Shown: positions 16,822-25,952 of the stretch, piece after piece | Layout of the letters: every line of letters begins with the position of its first letter | Numbering within the stretch: the first letter of the stretch is position 1 | Origin: Clostridiaceae bacterium OM02-2AC | Lineage (GTDB): Bacteria > Bacillota_I > Bacilli_A > Erysipelotrichales > Erysipelotrichaceae | Assembly: GCA_003481775.1 (NCBI GenBank) | Contig: QULU01000010.1 | Location: 49,478 to 113,477 of the forward strand | Reading direction: 5' to 3' | Length of the DNA: 64,000 nucleotides | Notes under the pieces: model-generated | The model's input: only the letters and a program-made list of their open reading frames with translations | The model's database searches: none | Told to the model about the DNA's origin: nothing | Made by a program: the position numbers and the translations under genes

Positions 16822-17852
16822 ACCGTAACCGCCTTTCTGTCAAATTCCTGTAAAACGGATAGCACGATGGCATTTTCACGCGGAGAGCCAACCGTGATGC
16901 GGAAGCTGTCAGCTCCTTCATAATTACGAATGACGATGCCTTCTTTTTCCATTGCCTCCAACAGCTCCTGCTTATAGTTGCTTCTTCCATACAGATAATT
17001 CGCCTGACTTGGATAGAAGGTAACGTTTTGTAGCTGCTTCAGCTTATGATACAGCATATCCCGCTCCAACTGCACCTCTTCCACCAGCAGCTCATATTCT
17101 GCCGCATGACGCAATACGATCACCCCGGCCTTTTGCGCCAGAGAGCTGATATTATAAGGAACCAGCATCGGCTTCAGGTCTGCGATATTGGCTGGATTAC
17201 TCAGCAGAAAGCCCAGCCGTGCCCCTGCAAAGCCGAAGGCCTTTGAAAGCGTTCTGGTCACATACAGATTTCCATAGGTATCCAGATACTCCAGCATGCT
17301 CTCCCTTGCGAATTCCCCATAGGCCTCATCGATGATGATCGGAATGCGAGGAAACGCCTCCACGATTTTACATAGCTCACGATTGCTTACAAAATGCCCG
17401 GTTGGATTGTTCGGATTGGAAAACAATACCATATCCACATGGTGCTCCCGACCGAATTCTATAAAATCCGCCGCAATAAAGGAACCGTCTTCAGCACATG
17501 GAAATTTCACAACCTCACTCTCATGCAGGGATGCATAGTAATCATACATAGAGAAGTCCGGAGATAAGGTCAGTAATTTCTTACCTTTTCCCAGGAAATA
17601 GCCAATCATGAGCCCCAGCATTTCATCGCTTCCATTGCCTGCGAGCAGATGATCTGAGGATATCCCTTTCACTTGTGCATAGGCATGAATCAGCTCACTG
17701 CTGGATTCATCTGGATAGCGGTTCAATGCCAGATCCGCAATCGCCGCCTGCAGCTCCTTCACGATTTCCGCACTGATATTTTTATAGCATTCATTTGCAT
17801 TCAGCATGATTGCGCCGTTTGTCCGCGCCGCATAGCTTTCGATATTCTTCAT
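16818..17852 (-). CDS. hisC: Histidinol-phosphate aminotransferase HisC
   Basis: 344 residues, PLP-dependent fold-type I aminotransferase converting imidazole acetol-phosphate and glutamate to histidinol-phosphate. PLP Lys in TRTLSKAFGFAGARLG, PLP-contact motifs NPNNPTGHF and DEAYGEF, and GNGSDEMLGL. Overlaps the hisD stop. Confidence 0.96.
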   Translation of the reverse strand: MKNIESYAARTNGAIMLNANECYKNISAEIVKELQAAIADLALNRYPDESSSELIHAYAQVKGISSDHLLAGNGSDEMLGLMIGYFLGKGKKLLTLSPDFSMYDYYASLHESEVVKFPCAEDGSFIAADFIEFGREHHVDMVLFSNPNNPTGHFVSNRELCKIVEAFPRIPIIIDEAYGEFARESMLEYLDTYGNLYVTRTLSKAFGFAGARLGFLLSNPANIADLKPMLVPYNISSLAQKAGVIVLRHAAEYELLVEEVQLERDMLYHKLKQLQNVTFYPSQANYLYGRSNYKQELLEAMEKEGIVIRNYEGADSFRITVGSPRENAIVLSVLQEFDRKAVTV

Positions 17853-19132
17853 GATTTCAGCCTCACTTTCACGGCATTGGCATGAGCCTGCAGCTCTTCC
17901 TGCTCTGCCATTTCGATGATGTTTGCGCCATAGGCTTGCAGCGCCTGTGCACTATAGTGCAGATAGCTGCTCTTTTTGACAAAGCTGTCCACCCCCAGCG
18001 CACTGGAGAAGCGTGCCGTTCCGCTTGTCGGTAATACGTGATTACAGCCGCCGAAATAATCACCGACACTTTCACAGGTGTGATAGCCCAGGAAGACACT
18101 GCCGGCATGACGCACCATCCCCAGATATTCCATCGCGTTTTCCACCATCAGCTCCAGATGCTCCGGAGCCACTGCATTGGATACTGCCAGACAATCCTCC
18201 ATGCTCTCACACAGAATTGCTGTTCCATAAGACTGTAAGGACTGTTTGACGATTTCCTTTTTCGGTAGAAGGGCAGTTTGCTTTTCTAGCTCCTCTTCCA
18301 CAGCCGTTATCAGGGCTTCACTTGTTGTCACCAGAATAGCACTGGCCATCGGATCATGCTCTGCCTGAGACAGCAAATCTGCCGCAACACTTTTCGCAGG
18401 TGCCCCCGCATCCGCTATGACCAAAATCTCACTTGGTCCGGCAATCATATCGATATCCACCTTCCCAAATACCAGCTTCTTCGCAGCCGCAACATACACA
18501 TTTCCCGGTCCGACGATTTTATCCACCGATGCAATGCTCTGCGTGCCATAGGCCAGTGCCGCAATTCCCTGTGCGCCGCCAACCTTATAGATTTCATCCA
18601 CGCCGGCAATGCGTGCCGCCGCGGCAATGTTGGGATGCAGACTGCCGTCCTTTGCCGGCGGGGTAATCATGACAATGCGCTTGACACCCGCAATACGGGC
18701 AGGAATCGCATTCATCAGCACACTGCTGGGATACTGGGCACGCCCTCCCGGCACATAGATGCCGACGCTATCCAAGGGAAGCACGCGCTGTCCCAGATAG
18801 ATGCCTAGCTCCTTCTGTAGCAGATAGCCGTTTTGCTTCTGTGCATTGTGATAATACGCGATATTTTCCTTCGCCTTCTTCATGCTTTCCACAAAGAAGG
18901 TGTCAGCTCTGGCTGCTGCAGTCTCTACCTCTTCACGTGCAACCCGCAGCTCGTCCATCACAATCCCGTCAAAGCGCTGTGTATAGTCCTTTACTGCTTC
19001 ATCCTTACGGGTTTTCACATCCTGCAGGATGGTACTGACCTTAGCGATAATATCGCAGTCTATATCCTCTGTTCTGCTTTCCAGATACGCAGCCAGCTGC
19101 TGTGTATCGGATGCACACATTCGTTTCAGCAT
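17849..19132 (-). CDS. hisD: Histidinol dehydrogenase HisD
   Basis: 427 residues, NAD- and Zn-dependent; two oxidations from histidinol to histidine. Signature AGPSEILVIAD, DLLSQAEHDP, the catalytic region APEHLELM and the C-terminal HILP-type stretch CNHVLPTSGTARF are present. Overlaps hisG by 7 bases. Confidence 0.97.
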   Translation of the reverse strand: MLKRMCASDTQQLAAYLESRTEDIDCDIIAKVSTILQDVKTRKDEAVKDYTQRFDGIVMDELRVAREEVETAAARADTFFVESMKKAKENIAYYHNAQKQNGYLLQKELGIYLGQRVLPLDSVGIYVPGGRAQYPSSVLMNAIPARIAGVKRIVMITPPAKDGSLHPNIAAAARIAGVDEIYKVGGAQGIAALAYGTQSIASVDKIVGPGNVYVAAAKKLVFGKVDIDMIAGPSEILVIADAGAPAKSVAADLLSQAEHDPMASAILVTTSEALITAVEEELEKQTALLPKKEIVKQSLQSYGTAILCESMEDCLAVSNAVAPEHLELMVENAMEYLGMVRHAGSVFLGYHTCESVGDYFGGCNHVLPTSGTARFSSALGVDSFVKKSSYLHYSAQALQAYGANIIEMAEQEELQAHANAVKVRLKS

Positions 19133-19758
19133 GTTTCCAGTCCTTTCTTCATATCCTCCAGGATAGCTAATATCTCCGCTCGCTTCAGCTTAAAGCTCGC
19201 TTTGTTTACAATCACTCTGGCACTGATATCGCAGACCGTATCAAATACCACCAGACCGTTTTCCTTCAGCGTCGTTCCCGTTTCCATGATATCTACGATT
19301 CCATCGCACAGTCCCAGTATCGGTGCCAGCTCCACAGACCCGTCAATTTTAATACATTCCACATCCATCCCCTTTTCCAGAAAATACTGCTTTGCAATAT
19401 TGGGATACTTGGTTCCTATTTTCACATGCCCCACCTTGTCAAACAGATTATGTTCCCGCAGGCCGGCAACGATGAATTTGCATTTTCCAATTCCTAAATC
19501 AAGCATTTCATAGTACTCCTTGCCACCCTCCAGCAGCGTATCCTTTCCAACCACACCGATATCCGCAACACCATGCTGCACATAGGTAATACAGTCGTTG
19601 GATTTCACGAGAAAGTAGCGAATATCCTTTTTGGAATCCTGAAACACCAGAGCTCTCCCCTTATCCTTCAGGCATTCAATTCCATATCCGCGCTCCTCCA
19701 GCAGCTTCACGGTTGCCTTTTCCAGACGTCCCTTCGTCAATGCAATGGATATACTCAT
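19126..19758 (-). CDS. hisG: ATP phosphoribosyltransferase, short-form catalytic subunit HisG
   Basis: 210 residues, the short HisG that lacks the C-terminal ACT-like regulatory domain and needs HisZ. Catalyses the committed step, ATP + PRPP to phosphoribosyl-ATP. The PRPP loop is in DIMETGTTLKENGL; other signatures are ALTKGRLEKA and DIGVVGKDTL. The gene for HisZ is immediately upstream and overlaps by ATGA, matching the need for both subunits. Confidence 0.97.
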   Translation of the reverse strand: MSISIALTKGRLEKATVKLLEERGYGIECLKDKGRALVFQDSKKDIRYFLVKSNDCITYVQHGVADIGVVGKDTLLEGGKEYYEMLDLGIGKCKFIVAGLREHNLFDKVGHVKIGTKYPNIAKQYFLEKGMDVECIKIDGSVELAPILGLCDGIVDIMETGTTLKENGLVVFDTVCDISARVIVNKASFKLKRAEILAILEDMKKGLETC

Positions 19759-20879
19759 GCGTTGTTCTCCCCTTTCACGATAATATCATCATACGCTCCA
19801 CACAGCAGCTCCACCCGTGCAGTTTTTCTCAGCTCCTTTGCCTTACGCAGGGCTTCCACTTTACGCGCATATGGATAGCACAGCGTCAGCGTTGCTTCCT
19901 TCTGTTTTAGATGCAATACCGGAAGCACAGCATCCAGCTTTACAGAAAACCCGATGGCAGGCAGCGGCTCCCCGAATTTCTCCAGCAGGGAATCATAGCG
20001 GCCTCCACTCAATACACTGGTGCCGATCCCGGGCACAAAGCCCTCAAAGAGGATTCCGCTGTAATAGTTCAGATGCGGCAGCTTTCCCAGATCAAAGGTG
20101 ATGCGGTTTTCATAGCCAAGCTCGCGCAGCTGCTCATACAGCTGCTGCAGGTTTTCCACAATGCGCTGCAGCCGTTCATCAAAGCAGCAGTCCAGCGCCT
20201 CCTGCAGCATATCTGCACTTCCACACAGCCAAGGCAGCTGCAGAAAAAATTGTTTATCCTCAGCTTTAAGGTTTAGTGTATTCAGATATTCCTTCAGCTC
20301 TGTCAAGCTCTTACGATCAATCAGATCAGCCAATGTTTCGGTTTCATCCTTTGTCAGTCCCAGCAGCTTGACCGCCGTATGGAAGAAATTCACATTGCCG
20401 ATTTCCAGTGTAAACGGCTCCTGCTCCATACACTCCATAACCTCCAGGGCACACACCAGAATTTCCAAATCACTCTGCTCTTCGTTCAATCCCAGCAGCT
20501 CGATTCCGCAGTCTGTCACCTCATTGCGCTTTCCGGCAAACGACTCCTTTACCTTATATACATTCGCACAATAGCGAAACCGAAACGGCGGCTGCTGATC
20601 CTTGAATTTGGTTGCCGCAACGCGGGCAATCGGCACCGTCATATCCATACGCAGTGTCAGAATGCTTCCGTTATGGTCAAAAAACTTGTACATCGCTTCC
20701 TCCTGAACCTGTTCAAAGCCTGTCTGATAGGTCTGATAGAATTCAATGCTCGGTGTTACGATTTCCTTATAGCCATAGCTGTCAAACACCTGCTCAATCG
20801 CAGCCTGCAATCGTTTTTTTGCAGTGCATTCTCCCAAAATCAGATCCCGGGTCCCTTCCGGTATAGCAAATTTCTTCAT
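19755..20879 (-). CDS. hisZ: ATP phosphoribosyltransferase regulatory subunit HisZ
   Basis: 374 residues, a HisRS-like paralogue lacking the anticodon-binding domain; it forms a complex with short HisG and confers histidine feedback. Class II synthetase-like motifs are visible (GTRDLILGE, MDMTVPIARVAA, FRFRYCANVYKVKE, GGRYDSLLEKFG). First gene of the operon, with GGGAGG 10 bases before the ATG and a T-box leader upstream. Confidence 0.93.
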   Translation of the reverse strand: MKKFAIPEGTRDLILGECTAKKRLQAAIEQVFDSYGYKEIVTPSIEFYQTYQTGFEQVQEEAMYKFFDHNGSILTLRMDMTVPIARVAATKFKDQQPPFRFRYCANVYKVKESFAGKRNEVTDCGIELLGLNEEQSDLEILVCALEVMECMEQEPFTLEIGNVNFFHTAVKLLGLTKDETETLADLIDRKSLTELKEYLNTLNLKAEDKQFFLQLPWLCGSADMLQEALDCCFDERLQRIVENLQQLYEQLRELGYENRITFDLGKLPHLNYYSGILFEGFVPGIGTSVLSGGRYDSLLEKFGEPLPAIGFSVKLDAVLPVLHLKQKEATLTLCYPYARKVEALRKAKELRKTARVELLCGAYDDIIVKGENNA

Positions 20880-20909
20880 AAGTTCTTATCCTCCCGTATT
20901 CTCTTATAC

Positions 20910-21165
20910 AAAAAAAGCTTCCATCCAAAGGACGAAAGTTACCTTACGTGATTCCACCTTATTTTATTGATACCTCACGATATCAATCTCTTCGAGTACC
21001 AGCATACTCTAGCACGGTAACGGATGCAGGAATCCGGCAGAAGCTACTGGTTTCACCTCTGCTGCTCGGGGATGTGTTCCGCATACTTCGCATATCTTCT
21101 TCCACCAGCCGAAGACTCTCTGTCATGTCCATATCCATACTATTTCCCGTCAGCGCATTTCATAT
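20910..21165 (-). promoter_or_regulatory. T-box riboswitch (histidine) of the his operon
   Basis: Reading the minus strand: stem I base GCTG-A-CGGG pairs with CCCG-AG-CAGC; the apical part has AGAGAG and GGCTGGTGGAAG; a specifier-loop AGTA faces GAA-CAC-A, giving CAC (His) as specifier codon. The T-box proper is AAGGTGGAATCACG at 20947-20960, and the terminator is CTTTCGTCC-TTT-GGATGGAAG with seven T (20910-20938). Uncharged tRNA-His would stabilise the antiterminator and switch the operon on. The UGGN bulge position reads A. Stem II/III pairing not traced in full. Confidence 0.9.
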
Positions 21166-21171
21166 ATTACT

Positions 21172-21200
21172 ATAGTACAATCCAATGATGAAAAAGTCAA
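21172..21200 (-). promoter_or_regulatory. his operon promoter
   Basis: Minus strand TTGACT (21195-21200), 17-base spacer, TACTAT (21172-21177), starting transcription near 21165 at the head of the T-box leader. Confidence 0.85.
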
Positions 21201-21779
21201 TCATTTTGTGAAATATTTTCATGAAATAATTATGTAAGAAAATCACCATGCACCCAAAAACAACTATCAGTGGTGTACACAGGCTATCCTTATTATGGCA
21301 GCGATGAACCGTGATGTTCAAATCTGTTTCTTCCTTTAAAATCGTCTTCTTTCATTACACATCACAGGATATTCTATGGTGAATGGTAAGCATAAGAGAT
21401 CGCTCGTTTCCCACAATGCAGAGACAATACCATAAGAGAGCTGTAGAATCAGGCAATGGATACCATGTCTTTGCTAGTGATACGTTTGCTTACCGCTCAA
21501 AGGCAGCAGAATGCAGAAGTCTGCTTCTATGATGAAGGTACAGCAGAAAAGGACCTTGCGGTCCTTTTCCGGTTTCTTTGAAGGAGTATGTATGCTTCGC
21601 TGTTAGGATCAGAAGCTTCCTGAAAGCTATGCAATGCAACTATAGCAGCGTACCGTGCTGTATCCTGCGCCGTAAGGACAGCACGATATGTTTAGCATCC
21701 ATCAGTCTTCGCGTTTTCAAGCTGATCCCTACAGGAAAAAGAATGCGCTCCCTGAACCATGCACACCAACGCCTTTGCC
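21201..21779. other. Non-coding gap with a symmetric terminator and possible coding remnant
   Basis: No full gene found. AAAAGGACC-TTGC-GGTCCTTTT (21547-21568) is a strong hairpin usable on either strand. A 41-codon plus-strand frame at 21456-21581 (starts Met-Asp-Thr-Met, contains EVCFYDEGTAEKDLAV) overlaps the hairpin and lacks a ribosome-binding site; the upstream frame has stops, so it may be the tail of a decayed gene. Nothing recognised in 21582-21779. Confidence 0.4.
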
Positions 21780-21941
21780 TTACTCTGGAATCGCAGTCGT
21801 ATCATCCTGTTGATTCAACAGCATATCCAGTGTTTGCACAAGGTCAAAAAACTTCTGCTTGCGCTCCTCACTCAGCTGGCGATAAAAGCTCAACAGCTCA
21901 TACTCATCATGATTCAGCTCACAAGTATGCATATCTTCCAT
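21780..21941 (-). CDS. Small acidic protein resembling XRE-regulator tails
   Basis: 53 residues if started at the ATG (21941) next to GGAGG; a longer form from 22046 also has AAGGAG, so the start is uncertain. Charged, no membrane segment. The segment YELLSFYRQLSEERKQKFFDL resembles the C-terminal tail of many small XRE regulators, and the neighbouring XRE gene (22146-22502) ends with a similar VFDQVPEERRMTFTKLMKSI. It has no DNA-binding domain itself, so it may be an interaction partner, an antagonist or a remnant. Function unknown. Confidence 0.5.
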   Translation of the reverse strand: MEDMHTCELNHDEYELLSFYRQLSEERKQKFFDLVQTLDMLLNQQDDTTAIPE

Positions 21942-22121
21942 ATGCCTCCTCTCTCTCCCTTTTACCTCTATAGTATATATAATGAAAAAGTTTTCTTCCA
22001 TAAGGATTCTGTGCAAAAAATAAAAAAACACCGATAAATCCGGCATTTTCTCCTTAAAATAAAAATTTTCTAAAATTCTCTATTTGTCATTTATCATAAG
22101 AATCATGTTATTTCCTATGTT

Positions 22122-22136
22122 ATGTAACTGTTACAT
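22122..22136. promoter_or_regulatory. Perfect 7-1-7 palindrome, possible operator
   Basis: ATGTAAC-T-GTTACAT, just after the XRE gene stop and about 180 bases ahead of the small 53-residue gene. Loop of one base rules out an RNA hairpin; a regulator-binding site is possible. Confidence 0.3.
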
Positions 22137-22145
22137 TTATATACC

Positions 22146-22502
22146 CTACTCCAGGTGAAAGCTGAGGATGCTTTTCATCAGCTTGGTAAAGGTCATTCGC
22201 CGTTCCTCCGGTACCTGATCAAACACTTTCATGAATTCCAGCTCGATGGGATCATGCAGCATACGACCGGGAAAATTGAAATCCGGTATTTGCAGTATCT
22301 GATTCATATTGATTTCCAGTATGCGGCAGATCAGAGACAGAATATCAAGCGGAGGCTGTGCATTCCCATTGATATATGAAGAAATCGAACGCTGCGTGGA
22401 ACCAACCAGTGCAGCAAGTTCCTTTTGCGTCATCCCCTTTCGTTGAAGCCCTTTTCGTATAGCATCTCCCACTCTTAAATTGATTTCCGTTACTTTTTTC
22501 AT
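22146..22502 (-). CDS. XRE-family transcriptional regulator
   Basis: 118 residues. N-terminal Cro/C1-type helix-turn-helix in residues ~12-65 (KGMTQKELAALVGSTQRSISSYINGNAQPP) and a short C-terminal helical tail. The ATG at 22502 has GGAG 8 bases before it; an earlier GTG abuts that site. A palindrome GGAAAA-A-TTTTCC (22536-22548) overlaps the likely promoter region (TATAAT on the minus strand), suggesting autoregulation. Targets unknown; the 53-residue gene downstream is a candidate partner. Confidence 0.85.
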   Translation of the reverse strand: MKKVTEINLRVGDAIRKGLQRKGMTQKELAALVGSTQRSISSYINGNAQPPLDILSLICRILEINMNQILQIPDFNFPGRMLHDPIELEFMKVFDQVPEERRMTFTKLMKSILSFHLE

Positions 22503-22535
22503 TCCGTCCACTCCAGTTTTTGTAATTATTATAAT

Positions 22536-22548
22536 GGAAAAATTTTCC
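22536..22548. promoter_or_regulatory. Palindrome upstream of XRE gene
   Basis: GGAAAA-A-TTTTCC, 34 bases before the XRE start and next to a minus-strand TATAAT; candidate autoregulatory operator. Confidence 0.35.
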
Positions 22549-22624
22549 TATATTAGCAGAATAGAATAATTAAAAGTGTTTTGTGTAAAAACAATAGTTA
22601 AATTACGTATTTTGTATAAATTGT

Positions 22625-22646
22625 TATAACTTTATATCCAGTTATA
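22625..22646. promoter_or_regulatory. Inverted repeat upstream of the SIS gene
   Basis: TATAACT-8 bases-AGTTATA is a perfect 7-8-7 dyad 54 bases before the SIS start, next to TATAAT and TGGTATACT -10-like boxes. Typical placement for a repressor, for example of the RpiR type. Confidence 0.4.
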
Positions 22647-22699
22647 GATTTTACATATAATCATGGTATACTGAAATCATAAGAAAGTGAGGAATGATT

Positions 22700-23428
22700 A
22701 TGGCATTTATTGATACGTATTTCAACGAAGTGGAACAGCGTTTTGCAGTGATGAAAAAGGAGCAGGATGCGATTGAACAGGCGGCACGTCTGTTGCTTGA
22801 GGCAGAGAAGGAACATCATACCATTTACACCTTCGGCAGCGGACACTCCCATATGATCGGACAGGATATCTATGCCAGAGCCGGCGGCTATGCAAAGGTA
22901 TATCCCATCAATGAAATCGAAATGACGCTGGCTACGCATCCGACAAAGAGTACAACGCTGGAGCGTACGGCTTCCTATGCCGATGTACTGGATGCGATTT
23001 ATACGATTGAGGCAGGAGATGTTCTGCTTGTCACCAGCAATTCCGGAAGAAATCCGCTGGTTATCGAATATACGATGAGAGCCAGAGAAAAAGGTGCTCA
23101 CATTATTGTCATCACCTCGTTATCGCATAGTAAAACCATCGCTTCCCGGCATGAAAGCGGTCTGCGTCTGTTTGAGCTTGCGGATGTGATTCTGGACAAT
23201 CATGCACCGTATGGAGATGCGACAACACAGATTGACGAAACCTGCAGTATGGGACCTGTCAGCACTCTGACCGGCTGCTTTCTTGCACAGTGTGTGATGG
23301 GAAGATTTGTTGAGCTGTTGAAGGAGCATGGTATGGAGGCTCCGGTATTCGCCTCCAGCAATATGGACGGTGCCGATGAACGTAATCGTGAGCTGTTCAA
23401 TAAATATGTCATCAAGACAGTAAAATAA
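22700..23428 (+). CDS. SIS-domain protein (UPF0309-like)
   Basis: 242 residues, one SIS sugar-isomerase/phosphosugar-binding domain. Recognisable are TFGSGHSHMIGQDIYARAGG near residue 43 and LLVTSNSGRNPLVIEY near 107, the phosphosugar loop; SMGPVSTLTG follows. The family (YbbI/UPF0309-like) is thought to bind or isomerise amino-sugar phosphates, and related proteins occur with GlcNAc/MurNAc catabolism, but no such genes are adjacent. ATG at 22700 chosen for GAGG at 7 bases. A dyad upstream suggests repression. Monocistronic, ending in a strong terminator. Confidence 0.85.
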   Translation: MAFIDTYFNEVEQRFAVMKKEQDAIEQAARLLLEAEKEHHTIYTFGSGHSHMIGQDIYARAGGYAKVYPINEIEMTLATHPTKSTTLERTASYADVLDAIYTIEAGDVLLVTSNSGRNPLVIEYTMRAREKGAHIIVITSLSHSKTIASRHESGLRLFELADVILDNHAPYGDATTQIDETCSMGPVSTLTGCFLAQCVMGRFVELLKEHGMEAPVFASSNMDGADERNRELFNKYVIKTVK

Positions 23429-23545
23429 GAAACAAAAAAACGGCCGTTTATAAACGAAGCCGATTCCTTGCACAATATCAGGTAATCAAAAAGGAGAATT
23501 CCATAGAAAGGGTTCTTTCCTACGTTTGAGTGGTTGTAAAAAAAG

Positions 23546-23595
23546 GATTTCAACGCTATTGAAGAATACAATAGTGTTGAAATCTTTTATTTTTA
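23546..23595. terminator. Strong bidirectional terminator
   Basis: 16-bp stem GATTTCAACGCTATTG / CAATAGTGTTGAAATC (one GU) with 7-base loop, T-rich on the plus side and seven A before it, so it also gives a T-run on minus. Separates the convergent SIS and rarA genes. Confidence 0.9.
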
Positions 23596-23739
23596 TTTGC
23601 CCAAAACCGAGTAAGCACCCCGGAAAGGCAGATTCTTTTTTATACCTATGAACGTCAGAAAGAACTGCAAACATCGTTCACGTCTTTTCCCATGCAGGAA
23701 TAGCGGAAAGAACCATATGCTTCCCCCTTCTGCATGCTT

Positions 23740-25065
23740 CTATTTTTTCTGATGCTGTCGTTTCCATTCCTTGATATCCTGCAAACGCTTGCTCACCCTT
23801 GCTTCACTTCCCTGCATCGTCGGATGATAATACTCCCTTCCCCGCAAGGAATCCGGCATGCATTCCATGCTTGTCAGCTTTTCCTGCGTATCGTGAGCAT
23901 ACTGGTAGCCTTCTCCGTAATGCAAATCCTTCATGAGGGAGGTTGGTGCATTTCGTATTTGCAAGGGTACCGGCTCACTCAGCATATGCATGGCATCCGC
24001 CTTTGCTGCACCATACGCCATATACAGTGCATTGGATTTTGGAGAAAGAGAGAGGTAGGTAACCGCATGCGTCAGATGAACATTACACTCCGGCATACCG
24101 AGAAAATGACATGCCTGATATGCCGCAACACAGATTTCCAATGCACGGCTGTCCGCCATTCCGATATCCTCACTCGCAAAGCGAACAAGGCGTCTTGCCA
24201 CATACAATGGATCCTCACCTGCCTCCAGCATTCTCGCAAGCCAGTAAATCGCTGCATCTACATCGGAATTGCGCATGGATTTATGCAGTGCACTGATCAG
24301 ATTATAGTGCTCCTCTCCCTGCCGGTCATACAGCAGGGATTTCTGGGAGGTACACTGCTCCAGCACTTCCTTTGTAATGACGATTCCAGCTTCTGAGCTT
24401 TCGCCGTTTAAAACAACCATTTCCAGTGTGTTCAGTGCTGTTCTGGCATCTCCGTTGGCAAACATGGCAAGCATATGCAGCTGCTCCTTCGTCATGAGAA
24501 TCTTCTGTTTACCAAAGCCTCGCTCATCCTGCAGGGCATGCTGCAGCAGCTCCACCAGATCCGATACCTCCAGTGCCTTCAGCACAAACACCTTGCAGCG
24601 GGAAAGAAGTGCGGCATTTACTTCAAATGACGGATTTTCCGTTGTAGCACCGATCAATATGATACTGCCCTTCTCCACATAGGGCAGAAAGGCATCCTGC
24701 TGGGCTTTGTTAAACCGATGAATTTCATCTACAAATACAATCGTCTTTCTCCCATACAGACGCGCATCCTCCGCCTCCTTCATCACTGCCTTGATTTCCC
24801 GAATTCCGCTTGTGACCGCACTGAAATTGATAAAATGCGCCTGTGTCTGTTTGGCGATGATTCTAGCCAATGTTGTTTTCCCAACACCCGGCGGCCCCCA
24901 GAAAATCATAGAGGAAACCATATCCTTTTCAATCAGATTATACAGAATCTTTCCTTTTCCAAGCAGATGCTTCTGTCCGACATAATCCTTTAGCGTGGCT
25001 GGACGCAGTCTGGCGGCAAGAGGGTCCTTATCGAAATCATTTTGAAACAGCGATTCCTGCTCCAT
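23740..25065 (-). CDS. rarA: Replication-associated recombination protein RarA (MgsA)
   Basis: 441-residue AAA+ ATPase of the RarA/MgsA/WRNIP1 clade acting at stalled replication forks. Walker A GPPGVGKTT, Walker B IVFVDEIHRFNK, sensor 1 ILIGATTENPSFE, and the C-terminal tetramerisation domain (ARMLEAGEDPLYVARRLVRFASEDIG). Normal length. GGAGGG precedes the ATG, 17 bases past the purine nucleoside phosphorylase stop, so the two form an operon. Confidence 0.96.
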   Translation of the reverse strand: MEQESLFQNDFDKDPLAARLRPATLKDYVGQKHLLGKGKILYNLIEKDMVSSMIFWGPPGVGKTTLARIIAKQTQAHFINFSAVTSGIREIKAVMKEAEDARLYGRKTIVFVDEIHRFNKAQQDAFLPYVEKGSIILIGATTENPSFEVNAALLSRCKVFVLKALEVSDLVELLQHALQDERGFGKQKILMTKEQLHMLAMFANGDARTALNTLEMVVLNGESSEAGIVITKEVLEQCTSQKSLLYDRQGEEHYNLISALHKSMRNSDVDAAIYWLARMLEAGEDPLYVARRLVRFASEDIGMADSRALEICVAAYQACHFLGMPECNVHLTHAVTYLSLSPKSNALYMAYGAAKADAMHMLSEPVPLQIRNAPTSLMKDLHYGEGYQYAHDTQEKLTSMECMPDSLRGREYYHPTMQGSEARVSKRLQDIKEWKRQHQKK

Positions 25066-25082
25066 GAAGCATCACCCTCCTT

Positions 25083-25898
25083 TTACCACTCCTTCAACAG
25101 CGCTTCGATCCATGTACAAAGCTGGGCACTGCTCTTATTTGCCATTTTCACAACCTCTTCATGCGAATGCTTTTCCTTCGCAATACCGGTTGCCATATTG
25201 GTGATGCATGCAATTCCCAACACGCGAATCCCAAGATAATTTGCTGCTATGGTTTCCGGTACAGTGGACATTCCAATCGCATCACTGCCTGCTCTGGCAT
25301 ACATACGAATTTCTGCCGCTGTTTCATAATACGGCCCCTGAAACAACGTATAGACGCCATGACGGTAAGGAATACCCAGACGATCTGCCACCTGCTTTGC
25401 CTTTTCGCGCAGCTCTGTGGAATATGGCTCTGACATATCCGGAAAGCGCACACCGAAACGCTCGTCATTATCTCCAATCAAGGGATTTACATCCAGCGTA
25501 TTGATAAAATCATCAATGATCATCAAATCTCCGGGTTGATAATTCTCATTGATTCCGCCACAAGCATTGGTCACAATCAAATCCTGAACTCCCAGCAGCT
25601 TCATCACATACAGCGGATAGGTGACCTCCTTCATCGTAAAGCCCTCATAATAATGAAATCTTCCCTGCATAACTACCAGATGCTGATCTTTCAGTTTGCC
25701 AAACACCAGATTTCCTGCATGACCTTCCACCTTGGATTGAGGGAAATGAGGAATATCCCGATACGAAATCACCTCTTTATCCTCCATCATATCCACCAAT
25801 GAGCCGAGTCCGCTTCCTAAAATGATGCCAATCACCGGCTCTGTTTTCACGTGCCTGCGAATATATTGCACGGATTCTTCTACTTTATCATAAAACAT
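25083..25898 (-). CDS. punA: Purine nucleoside phosphorylase (trimeric PNP-I)
   Basis: 271 residues. Cleaves inosine/guanosine nucleosides with phosphate. Family signatures: GIILGSGLGSLVD, VEGHAGNLVFG, GRFHYYEGF, the purine-binding TNACGGIN and ...YETAAEIRMYARAGSDAIGMS with the substrate-specific residues of the trimeric low-molecular-mass class. AGGAGGT precedes the start, and a promoter is directly upstream. Cotranscribed with rarA, a pairing that looks positional rather than functional. Confidence 0.95.
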   Translation of the reverse strand: MFYDKVEESVQYIRRHVKTEPVIGIILGSGLGSLVDMMEDKEVISYRDIPHFPQSKVEGHAGNLVFGKLKDQHLVVMQGRFHYYEGFTMKEVTYPLYVMKLLGVQDLIVTNACGGINENYQPGDLMIIDDFINTLDVNPLIGDNDERFGVRFPDMSEPYSTELREKAKQVADRLGIPYRHGVYTLFQGPYYETAAEIRMYARAGSDAIGMSTVPETIAANYLGIRVLGIACITNMATGIAKEKHSHEEVVKMANKSSAQLCTWIEALLKEW

Positions 25899-25924
25899 AG
25901 CTTCCTACCTCCTGCTGTATCCTT

Positions 25925-25952
25925 ATTATATCATAGCCATACCCGCTGCAAA
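25925..25952 (-). promoter_or_regulatory. punA-rarA promoter
   Basis: Minus strand TTTGCA (25947-25952), 16-base spacer, TGA-TATAAT (extended -10; 25925-25930). Confidence 0.75.
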
